26,902 nucleotides of DNA from Clostridia bacterium (GTDB lineage: Bacteria > Bacillota > Clostridia > Oscillospirales > Acutalibacteraceae): contig CAAGBH010000053.1 in NCBI GenBank assembly GCA_900768035.1, positions 1 through 26,902 on the forward strand, given 5' to 3'. The translations under genes and the position numbers were made by a program. Below the pieces are notes generated by a model. That model was given only the letters and a program-made list of their open reading frames with translations, ran no database searches and had not been told where the DNA came from. Positions 21,753 to 26,902 of this stretch are shown here, piece by piece (positions within the stretch are counted from its first letter, which is position 1; each line of letters begins with the position of its first letter).

Positions 21753-22692
21753 CAACTTTACAGTCTTTATAATAATGGTTTAAAATTTCTTTAAAATCGG
21801 CGCCCTGTTTTGCCATATAATTAGCACCGTTCTGGCTCATTCCAACGCTGTGGCCGTAGCCGTATACCGTGAAAATAAATTTATCATTTTCATATTTAAT
21901 ATCAAAGTTTGAAGACCGCAAATCCAAAAGATTTCTCAATTTACTGCCGTTCACAGTATTTCCGCAAACATTCACGGTTTTAACAGTTCCCGAAGCGGTT
22001 TTTTCTATATTGGAAAAATAATTTTGCGCTTCACCTGAAAGAATGATTTCTTCACCGAATTTTTGTTTAAGGTTTTCGGGGGTTATTTCAAAAACGGTCT
22101 TATAATTTTCGCAGAGTTTATCACCCTCGCTTGAAACGGGCACTAAATATGGATATGCTCTGCCCCAAACATTTTCTGCACTTTCGGTTGTGCCGAAAGA
22201 TATTGCGTGATAAACTGCTAAAATCGGCTCGTTTTTATGTTTGATTATGAGACCTTCAACCTCGGTTAATATGTTTTCAATCTTTGCGGAATATTCTTCG
22301 GCGTTACCGCCCCAACGTTCAAATGCAGTCTCTTTTGATATATAGCATTGGTCGGAAAGATAATCGTCGGTTAAGTCATAACTTTTGTTTTTGTTTTCTT
22401 TTTGACGGAATTTTGCAAAAGTATATGCCGCAACGGCTTGGGCTTTCAAGGCTTCGGTTTCATATAGTGCGGGCATTTCTGCCGCCATAACACCGAATAT
22501 GTAATCCTTAGCCGAAACTTCGGTGACTTGGTCGGTTGAGGTGTTGAGGATTTTAAAACTGTCACTTGTGGCAGGAACTTTCTCAAGCGGAATTAAAGTG
22601 GGTGTACTTTCTTGACTGTTACTGATTGCAGTTAGCGGAAGAAGTAATAAAACGCTTAGAATTATGGTGGCAAATACAATTATTTTTTTCAT
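21742..22692 (-). CDS. spoIID: stage II sporulation protein D
   Basis: SpoIID is a membrane-anchored lytic transglycosylase that cleaves peptidoglycan during forespore engulfment, working with SpoIIM and SpoIIP. The 316-residue protein has an N-terminal membrane anchor (about 5-24), then the SpoIID domain with the VMAAEMPALYETEALKAQAV segment carrying the catalytic glutamate, YHAISFGTTESAENVWG, and the C-terminal GYGHSVGMSQNGANYMAKQG. ATG 22692 has GAAGG upstream; the longer frame from 22740 adds 16 residues ahead of that site. A possible sigma-E-type promoter lies upstream. Partners spoIIM and spoIIP are not in the window. Confidence 0.93.
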   Translation of the reverse strand: MKKIIVFATIILSVLLLLPLTAISNSQESTPTLIPLEKVPATSDSFKILNTSTDQVTEVSAKDYIFGVMAAEMPALYETEALKAQAVAAYTFAKFRQKENKNKSYDLTDDYLSDQCYISKETAFERWGGNAEEYSAKIENILTEVEGLIIKHKNEPILAVYHAISFGTTESAENVWGRAYPYLVPVSSEGDKLCENYKTVFEITPENLKQKFGEEIILSGEAQNYFSNIEKTASGTVKTVNVCGNTVNGSKLRNLLDLRSSNFDIKYENDKFIFTVYGYGHSVGMSQNGANYMAKQGADFKEILNHYYKDCKVEKE

Positions 22693-22719
22693 AAAATACC
22701 TTCTTTTTTTACATTGGTG

Positions 22720-22748
22720 TTGACTTTTTAAAAATCGCATTATAAAAT
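22720..22748 (+). promoter_or_regulatory. candidate promoter of the membrane protein at 22813
   Basis: TTGACT (22720-22725) and TAAAAT (22743-22748) have a 17-base spacer. It is 65 bases before the start codon, in the divergent region with spoIID. Confidence 0.55.
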
Positions 22749-22766
22749 TATTAAAGACTTTATATA

Positions 22767-22795
22767 ATTATATGATCAAAAAATATTTTTAATGA
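22767..22795 (-). promoter_or_regulatory. possible sigma-E promoter of spoIID
   Basis: On the minus strand CATATAAT (22774-22767), close to the sigma-E -10 CATAnAnT, lies 14 bases after TCATTAA (22795-22789), a partial match to the sigma-E -35. spoIID is sigma-E controlled in Bacillus. The match is suggestive only. Confidence 0.3.
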
Positions 22796-22812
22796 GTTTT
22801 GGAGTTCTAATA

Positions 22813-23613
22813 ATGAAACTAAATAAAATAATGACATTTTTTTATATTGGTTTGCCGATTTGTGTAATACTTCGTATGATTCAGATTGCTTTCACTATTG
22901 ATTTTGAGAGCGGTTTTTATAATGAGGGCTACACGAACTACGGCAATGCAATTATGTTTGTGTTTGGGTTGTTTTGTGCGGCATTGATGTTTTTCAGTTT
23001 TAAAGCGTTTGAAAGTCCTGAAAAACCGCCTAAGGTAAATGCTTTGCTTACTGTTGCGGGTTTGTTTACGGCATGTGCGCTTTTATATGAAGTGGGTTAT
23101 GAAGTTTTGCCGTCGCTGATGCTTCCTTGGCAGATTATGGTTGTCAAGGTTGCGGGAATTATAACTGCCGCATATTTTGTTGTATTTGCCTTGAAGGCTA
23201 AACTTGACATTAAATTACCTGAGATAATACATATTATTCCGCTTGTATATATGATTGCAAGAACGATTTTCACCTTTATTAACATATCTTCTCTGGCTAT
23301 TATAAGTGACAATATTTTGATAATGACATCTTACTGTTTTGCAATACTTTTCTTTATTAATTATGCAAAACTCTATAATGGACTTGATAACGAACGGAAT
23401 TTCCGCAAAATTTTGGCAACAGGGCTTTGCGCCGTTGTGACTTCGCTGACACAGTCGGCATCTTATTTCGTTATTAACTTTGTGAGTGAAACACAGTATA
23501 CACATACAGACACGGTAACAAATCTAACCCTTTTGGGTATTGGGTTGTTTGCGCTCGCCTTTTTGGTTTCGCATTTTTCTGTTAATGAATCTTATAAACG
23601 CCGATATAAATAG
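22813..23613 (+). CDS. polytopic membrane protein, unknown function
   Basis: I do not recognise a named family. The 266-residue protein is hydrophobic with seven or eight likely membrane segments, near residues 8-28, 46-64, 77-95, 105-128, 135-152, 163-182, 201-220 and 235-252, and a basic C-terminus (NESYKRRYK). A conserved-looking start is LPICVILRMIQIAF followed by IDFESGFY. I chose ATG 22813 because GGAG lies nine bases upstream; ATG 22792 adds seven residues but precedes that site. It is divergent from spoIID and convergent with a run of small genes, and ends in a shared hairpin. A transport or sensing role is possible, but no residues point to one. Confidence 0.8.
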   Translation: MKLNKIMTFFYIGLPICVILRMIQIAFTIDFESGFYNEGYTNYGNAIMFVFGLFCAALMFFSFKAFESPEKPPKVNALLTVAGLFTACALLYEVGYEVLPSLMLPWQIMVVKVAGIITAAYFVVFALKAKLDIKLPEIIHIIPLVYMIARTIFTFINISSLAIISDNILIMTSYCFAILFFINYAKLYNGLDNERNFRKILATGLCAVVTSLTQSASYFVINFVSETQYTHTDTVTNLTLLGIGLFALAFLVSHFSVNESYKRRYK

Positions 23614-23616
23614 TAA

Positions 23617-23650
23617 AAAGAGTATATTTGGTTCTCCAAATATACTCTTT
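23617..23650. terminator. terminator shared by convergent genes
   Basis: AAAGAGTATATTTGG (23617-23631) pairs perfectly with CCAAATATACTCTTT (23636-23650) around TTCT. On the minus strand five T follow, so it mainly ends the small-gene operon. Confidence 0.88.
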
Positions 23651-23651
23651 G

Positions 23652-23927
23652 TTAAAGAAGAATATATAAAAGCGCAAACAGAAGTCTTTTATCTGCTTTT
23701 TCGCTGAATAAAAGCAGTAAAATACCTAAAATTAAGGTGGCGTCGCCGTCCTTTTTCAAAGAATCTAAAAAAGGAAGATTTAAAGAGCCGAGTAATGAGT
23801 TATTTTGTTGCTGTTTTTCCTTTTGGGGTTCAGGCTCGGGCGGTTCTTTAAATGTGCTTCGGGCATTCATTTCACGCATACGCTGTACGGCTTCTTGTTG
23901 TTGCTTTTGAAATGTGTTATTATTCAT
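23652..23927 (-). CDS. small protein with C-terminal membrane segment
   Basis: I do not recognise this family. Of 91 residues, the first half is polar and rich in Gln, Glu and Pro (EPPEPEPQKEKQQQNN), and the end (about 63-91) is a hydrophobic segment interrupted by SEKADKR, giving one or two membrane passes. It is the third of three genes; its ATG overlaps the stop of the gene before it by four bases (ATGA), so the two are coupled. The hairpin at 23617-23650 follows its stop codon. It is probably a membrane partner of the other two small proteins, which is inference from the overlap. Confidence 0.72.
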   Translation of the reverse strand: MNNNTFQKQQQEAVQRMREMNARSTFKEPPEPEPQKEKQQQNNSLLGSLNLPFLDSLKKDGDATLILGILLLLFSEKADKRLLFALLYILL

Positions 23928-24274
23928 AGCAATTTACCTAAAACTCCGCTTTCTTTTATGAGCGGTAATAATTCAAGCAATCTTAAAATTTTAATAGCGG
24001 TGTCAACCTTTTCTCTTTTAGGTTCGCTCAAATGCGGTTTGAGAGCGGTGAGCAGTTGAGTTCTTGTGTCGTCGTTTTTGGTATTTAGTTTTGACACTAT
24101 CGACATAACATTTATCAGTTCATCGCTGCCGAGCATACCGTAAATATCGTCGGTGTTTTGTTTAGGTTCTTCGGGTTCGTTGTTGCCTAATATATTCTCT
24201 GCCATTTCCCGAACTCTGTTCATACTTTCAGGGTCGTTGAGAATCTGGGCTAATTTTTCACTTAGTTCATCCAT
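23924..24274 (-). CDS. small helical protein, unknown function
   Basis: An unrecognised protein of 116 residues, almost entirely helix-forming and without cysteines or a signal peptide. It opens MDELSEKLAQILNDPESMNRVREM and ends LLELLPLIKESGVLGKLL. I chose ATG 24274 because a GGTGA site lies just upstream; GTG 24283 is in frame and would add three residues. It overlaps the first gene of the operon by eight bases and the third by four. The repeated leucines and acidic or basic faces suggest a helix bundle that may bind a partner. Confidence 0.72.
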   Translation of the reverse strand: MDELSEKLAQILNDPESMNRVREMAENILGNNEPEEPKQNTDDIYGMLGSDELINVMSIVSKLNTKNDDTRTQLLTALKPHLSEPKREKVDTAIKILRLLELLPLIKESGVLGKLL

Positions 24275-24515
24275 CTTTTTCACCGTGTTTAAACATTTTC
24301 ATAAGTGCTATTGCCTGAGGGCTTTTAAGAATTTCTTTCAGAGCGTCTTTATCGCTTAGAATTTTATTTAATTTTTGTTTGTCCTCTTGTGAAAGACTGT
24401 TCACAAGTTTGCTTGTGTCTCCGCTTTTGGCGGCGTTGGATATTGCTTCACGGTCGATTTTACCATTGCTCGATTTTAGCAAATCATCAAAGAGTTTGTT
24501 ATCAGGATTATTCAT
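24267..24515 (-). CDS. small charged protein, unknown function
   Basis: An unrecognised 82-residue protein, first of three overlapping genes. It is rich in Lys, Asp, Ser and Leu (FDDLLKSSNGKIDREAISNAA, then LSQEDKQKLNKILSDKDALKEIL). Both it and the next protein contain a short segment of the type LNxxLSDxxxLKEIL / LAQILNDPESMNRV, so they may be distantly related. ATG 24515 has GGAGGATA upstream; the longer frame to 24542 adds nine residues before that site. It overlaps the next gene by eight bases. It is divergent from the phosphodiesterase gene across a gap of 76 bases. Confidence 0.72.
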   Translation of the reverse strand: MNNPDNKLFDDLLKSSNGKIDREAISNAAKSGDTSKLVNSLSQEDKQKLNKILSDKDALKEILKSPQAIALMKMFKHGEKDG

Positions 24516-24591
24516 TCGGTATCCTCCAATATTAAAATACATTATATATTATGAAAGTTTTTTAAAAGATAGAATTACGGGCGGTGATTTA

Positions 24592-25065
24592 GTGAGAATA
24601 ATTGTAATTTCCGATTCGCATAAGCGAAGTGATATTGTTGAAAAAATAATTTATGCTCAGCCTGAGGCCAAGGCGGTGTTCTTCTTGGGTGACTGTGCCG
24701 GGGATATAGAAGATTTGCAGTATATCTTTCCGAATATGCGATTCTTTATTTTGAGCGGGAACTGTGATTATTTTTCAACATTTCCGTCAACCGATATGGT
24801 GACATTTGGCGGTAAAAAGATTTTTTACACCCACGGACACACACTTTCGGTTAAATACGGTATTGAAAATCTGCTTAAAACAGCCCGTCAAAATGGGTGC
24901 GATATTGCACTTTACGGTCATACGCATATCTCTGATATATTATATGAAGACGGAATTTATCTTGTGAATCCAGGTTCTTGCTCAAGAGCGAGGGGCGGAA
25001 GACCGTCTTATGCGGTTATTGATATTATGGAAAACGGCATAAAGCCGATTATTATTGAGTTATGA
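24592..25065 (+). CDS. metallophosphoesterase, YfcE/MJ0936 type
   Basis: These small calcineurin-like enzymes hydrolyse phosphodiesters; the natural substrate is usually unknown. The 157-residue protein has all the metal-binding blocks in order: ISDSHK (DxH), FLGDCAGD, LSGNCDYF (GNCD), FYTHGHTL and LYGHTHIS (GHTH). The start is GTG 24592 with GGCGGTGA upstream; the open frame extends back to 24379, but that part lies opposite the small-gene operon and has no family match. It ends nine bases before queH, so the two are probably one transcript. Confidence 0.93.
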   Translation: MRIIVISDSHKRSDIVEKIIYAQPEAKAVFFLGDCAGDIEDLQYIFPNMRFFILSGNCDYFSTFPSTDMVTFGGKKIFYTHGHTLSVKYGIENLLKTARQNGCDIALYGHTHISDILYEDGIYLVNPGSCSRARGGRPSYAVIDIMENGIKPIIIEL

Positions 25066-25074
25066 GGTGAAATA

Positions 25075-25638
25075 ATGGAAAAAGTTTTATTGCATTGTTG
25101 TTGTGCGCCCTGTTCGCTGTCGTGTATAGAGCCGTTGCAAAATGAAAATTTTGAGGTTGTGGGTTTTTGGTATAACCCCAATATACATCCTTTTAAGGAA
25201 TATGAGGCAAGGCGGGATTGTTTAATAGATTATGCAAAACAAATTGATATGCAACTTTTAATAAAGGAAGAATACGGACTTAGAACTTTCGTAAAAAATG
25301 TTTCCGGCGATATTGATAACAGATGTGTTTATTGTTATGAACACCGTTTGGAAGAAACTGCAAAATTTGCAAAGGAAAACGGGTTTAAATATTTCTGTTC
25401 AACCTTGCTTTCAAGTTTATATCAGGACCACGATGCTATAATTAAAGCAGGTGAGCGGTTCGCAGAAAAATACGGCGTGGAATTTTTATACCGTGATTTC
25501 AGACCAAACTTCCGTGAGGGAAATAACAAAGCAAAGGAAATTGGTTTTTATATGCAGAAATACTGCGGTTGCATTTTTTCCGAAGAAGACCGTTATCAAA
25601 AACAAATAGCGAGGGATATTTTGAAATTTAACGGTTGA
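25075..25638 (+). CDS. queH: epoxyqueuosine reductase QueH
   Basis: QueH carries out the last step of queuosine synthesis in tRNA, reducing epoxyqueuosine; it is unrelated to QueG. The 187-residue protein shows the cysteine motifs of the family (formerly DUF208): HCCCAPC at 7-13, RCVYCYEHRLEET, and YCGCIFSEEDRY near the end, which supply the iron-sulfur cluster and a further iron. GAGGTGA precedes ATG 25075. No other queuosine genes are in the window. Its stop codon lies within the -35 box of the next promoter. Confidence 0.95.
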   Translation: MEKVLLHCCCAPCSLSCIEPLQNENFEVVGFWYNPNIHPFKEYEARRDCLIDYAKQIDMQLLIKEEYGLRTFVKNVSGDIDNRCVYCYEHRLEETAKFAKENGFKYFCSTLLSSLYQDHDAIIKAGERFAEKYGVEFLYRDFRPNFREGNNKAKEIGFYMQKYCGCIFSEEDRYQKQIARDILKFNG

Positions 25639-25663
25639 CAATGCGCTATTTTGGTGTTATAAT
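25635..25663 (+). promoter_or_regulatory. consensus promoter of the TPP riboswitch
   Basis: TTGACA (25635-25640), a 17-base spacer and TATAAT (25658-25663), plus a TG one base before the -10, match the sigma-A consensus fully. The -35 overlaps the queH stop codon (25636-25638). Confidence 0.93.
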
Positions 25664-25673
25664 TTGCTTGCAA

Positions 25674-25768
25674 TTAGGGAGCTTGATGAAACTCAGGCTG
25701 AGAGGAAGTCCGTTTTAACTATGACTTCGACCGATAACCTGATGCCGATAATGCGGCCGTAGGGAAAT
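25674..25768 (+). promoter_or_regulatory. TPP riboswitch (THI element)
   Basis: The aptamer has the conserved CAGGCTGAGAGG block, the P3 stem GCTTGA/TCAGGC, a variable stem GAAGTC/GACTTC, and the second conserved half ACCTGATGCCGATAATG...CGTAGGGAA. It begins about ten bases after the -10 box and is followed by a terminator and thiT, so TPP should switch off thiamine uptake. Confidence 0.96.
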
Positions 25769-25782
25769 ACAGCGTTTGTATT

Positions 25783-25815
25783 GCCACAGGTATATTGCCT
25801 GTGGCTTTTCTTTTT
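25783..25815 (+). terminator. terminator of the TPP riboswitch
   Basis: GCCACAGG (25783-25790) pairs with CCTGTGGC (25798-25805), loop TATATTG, followed by TTTTCTTTTT. It is the expression platform between the aptamer and thiT. Confidence 0.9.
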
Positions 25816-25858
25816 GTATTTCTATTAGGATTGCAAAAACAAAAAGGAGAAATGAAAA

Positions 25859-26422
25859 ATGAAAGAAAACGCAAAAAAATCAATCTACAAATTAACCCTT
25901 AGTGCAGTATTTATTGCACTATCGACGGTGCTGAGTATGATTAAGGTATACGAACCGCCGCTTGGTGGGGGCGTCACCCTTTTCAGTATGTTGCCCGTTA
26001 TTATGATTTCCTGTATGTTCGGGGTTAAATGGGGACTCGGGGTTTCGTTTGTATATGCTTTGGGGCAGATGTTCATAAGTTTCGGTGAAGTCTGTTCTTG
26101 GGGACTTTCGCCCTTGACTTTGGTAGCAACCTTTTTGATTGATTATATCCTTGCATACTTCGTGTTGGGATTTGGCGGAATTTTCGCAAAAAAAGGTTAT
26201 ATCGGAATGTGCATAGGAACGGCTTTAGCAGTCTTTTTAAGATTTGTTTGCCATTTTATAACAGGGGTATTTATTTTTGATATCTGGTGTGAATGGGAAA
26301 ATGTATGGCTTTATTCACTTTGTTATAACGGCGGATATATGCTCCCTGAAATTGTGATAACAACAATCGGTGCAGGAGTTTTATTCAAACTTCCACAAAT
26401 AAAAAGAATTATGAATGTTTAA
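25859..26422 (+). CDS. thiT: thiamine transporter ThiT (ECF S component)
   Basis: ThiT is the substrate-binding membrane subunit that passes thiamine to the shared ECF energising module. The 187-residue protein has about six membrane segments and family marks: the LSAVFIALSTVLSMI opening, GGGVTLFSMLPV, and WLYSLCYNGGYMLPE with the Tyr and Asn that in known ThiT line the thiamine pocket. The start ATG 25859 lies nine bases after AGGAG; ATG 25852 opens a short out-of-frame ORF that overlaps it. A TPP riboswitch in the leader supports the substrate. The ECF ATPases and EcfT are not in the window. Confidence 0.95.
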   Translation: MKENAKKSIYKLTLSAVFIALSTVLSMIKVYEPPLGGGVTLFSMLPVIMISCMFGVKWGLGVSFVYALGQMFISFGEVCSWGLSPLTLVATFLIDYILAYFVLGFGGIFAKKGYIGMCIGTALAVFLRFVCHFITGVFIFDIWCEWENVWLYSLCYNGGYMLPEIVITTIGAGVLFKLPQIKRIMNV

Positions 26423-26428
26423 AAAAGA

Positions 26429-26455
26429 GGGCGTTTTTCCGAGTGAAGAACGCCC
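26429..26455 (+). terminator. hairpin after thiT
   Basis: GGGCGTTTTTC (26429-26439) pairs with GAAGAACGCCC (26445-26455) with one G-U pair and a CGAGT loop. The T tract after it is poor, so termination may be partial. Confidence 0.65.
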
Positions 26456-26481
26456 GAAGTTTATATTATAGAAAATTTTTA

Positions 26482-26511
26482 TTGACATTATAGGGTGTTT
26501 TAGGGTATAAT
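26482..26511 (+). promoter_or_regulatory. sigma-A promoter of rpmH
   Basis: TTGACA (26482-26487) and TATAAT (26506-26511) have an 18-base spacer. The leader to the rpmH start is about 70 bases. Confidence 0.88.
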
Positions 26512-26587
26512 CTAAAATCGTAAGGTTATGTATAAGGGATAGTTTCCGCTGTATGACCGCTAATGTGAGAATTAAGGAGGGTTTAAG

Positions 26588-26722
26588 TTGAAGAGAACAT
26601 ATCAACCGAAGAAGCTTCACCGTAAGAAAGAGCACGGTTTCTTAAAGAGAATGGCAACTGCTAACGGTCGCAAGGTACTTGCACGTCGCAGAGCAAAAGG
26701 AAGAAAGAAATTGTCATATTAA
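26588..26722 (+). CDS. rpmH: 50S ribosomal protein L34
   Basis: L34 is a small, very basic protein of the large ribosomal subunit. The 44 residues start MKRTYQPKKLHRKKEHGF and end RAKGRKKLSY, a full match in length and pattern to L34. It starts with TTG at 26588, six bases after AAGGAGGG; the unusual start codon is common for this gene in Firmicutes. It has its own near-consensus promoter. Next comes rnpA, the usual partner, after a small hairpin. dnaA, the usual neighbour on the other side, is not here: thiT lies upstream instead. Confidence 0.97.
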   Translation: MKRTYQPKKLHRKKEHGFLKRMATANGRKVLARRRAKGRKKLSY

Positions 26723-26744
26723 AAGCCACTTACATGTGGCTTTT
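26721..26744 (+). terminator. hairpin between rpmH and rnpA
   Basis: AAAAGCCAC (26721-26729) pairs with GTGGCTTTT (26736-26744) around a six-base loop, followed by CCTTTT. The left arm includes the rpmH stop. It may lower rnpA expression relative to rpmH. Confidence 0.75.
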
Positions 26745-26753
26745 CCTTTTATT

Positions 26754-26902
26754 ATGAAATTAGTTAAATTAAAGGAAAACCGTGATTTCCGCCGAGCATA
26801 TTATAAGGGCAAGTCTTTTGTTTCGCCCTATGTTGTGGTTTATGTGAATAAGAACAGAACTAATGATGTAAGGCTCGGTATTACTGCCGGTAAAAAAATT
26901 GG
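26754..26902 (+). CDS. rnpA: ribonuclease P protein component, partial
   Basis: RnpA is the protein partner of RNase P, which matures the 5' ends of tRNAs. The first 49 codons are present and the window end cuts the gene. The reading MKLVKLKENRDFRRAYYKGK, then SPYVVVYVNKN and RLGITAGKKIG, matches the N-terminal half of the family. ATG 26754 fits the family start but has no clear ribosome binding site. It follows rpmH by 31 bases with a hairpin between. Confidence 0.94.
   Translation, partial: MKLVKLKENRDFRRAYYKGKSFVSPYVVVYVNKNRTNDVRLGITAGKKI

Noticed and set aside
24379..24591. N-terminal extension of the phosphodiesterase
   Set aside because: It is antisense to the small-gene operon, matches nothing in the family, and the GTG at 24592 has its own binding site.
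1..26902. CRISPR arrays, tRNA or rRNA genes, insertion sequences
   Set aside because: I saw no regularly spaced repeats, no tRNA-like cloverleaf with the T-loop motif, no rRNA sequence and no transposase or integrase.

Overview
The window looks like a piece of chromosome from an endospore-forming member of the Clostridia (Oscillospirales or Ruminococcus-like, low GC). The basis is the sporulation genes (spoVT, spoIID), strong AGGAGG-type ribosome binding sites, near-consensus sigma-A promoters, the MEP pathway for isoprenoids, lysine and TPP riboswitches, and a set of families usual in this class (CD1247-type protein, DUF4830, DUF3048, MsmX-like ATPase, QueH). The first 15 bases match the 3' end of the Illumina adapter, so the left edge is an assembly end and the sequence is probably from a draft or metagenome assembly.

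Layout: 15-1148 (-) an AT-rich membrane protein of unknown function, cut at the adapter. 1269-3324 (+) spoVT and pyruvate kinase. 3357-4652 (-) serS. 4734-8513 (+) a run of a small unknown protein, efp, a Cys/Asp-rich CD1247-type protein, ispD-ispF, a DUF4830 protein and an RsuA-like pseudouridine synthase. 8640-9782 (+) an msmX-like sugar-importer ATPase. 9823-10800 (-) an RluA-family pseudouridine synthase. 10868-15099 (+) a RadC-family protein, two tandem CNNM/CorC-type proteins and a DUF3048 lipoprotein. 15128-17602 (-) dapA-lysA under a lysine riboswitch. 17721-19910 (+) a CofE-like ligase followed by a GMP synthase that has only the PP-ATPase half. 19911-20581 is a 670-base region with no convincing gene but many hairpins. 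20582-21724 (+) a stand-alone relative of the C-terminal part of BlaR1/M56 proteins. 21742-22692 (-) spoIID. 22813-23613 (+) an unknown polytopic membrane protein. 23652-24515 (-) three overlapping small genes. 24592-25638 (+) a YfcE-like phosphodiesterase and queH. 25635-26422 a TPP riboswitch with thiT. 26482-26902 rpmH and the start of rnpA.

Most genes are housekeeping: translation (serS, efp, rpmH, rRNA pseudouridylation), tRNA modification (queH), RNase P (rnpA), isoprenoid precursors (ispDF), lysine/DAP supply under lysine feedback (dapA-lysA) and thiamine uptake under TPP feedback (thiT). Nearly every transcription unit boundary has a recognisable hairpin terminator, often shared by convergent genes.

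I found no clear new defence or mobile system. The items most worth a second look are the CofE-like/PP-ATPase-only GMP synthase pair, the structured 19911-20581 spacer, the stand-alone BlaR1-tail protein, the (Asp-Cys)n protein, the trio of overlapping small genes, and rpmH-rnpA with no dnaA beside it.
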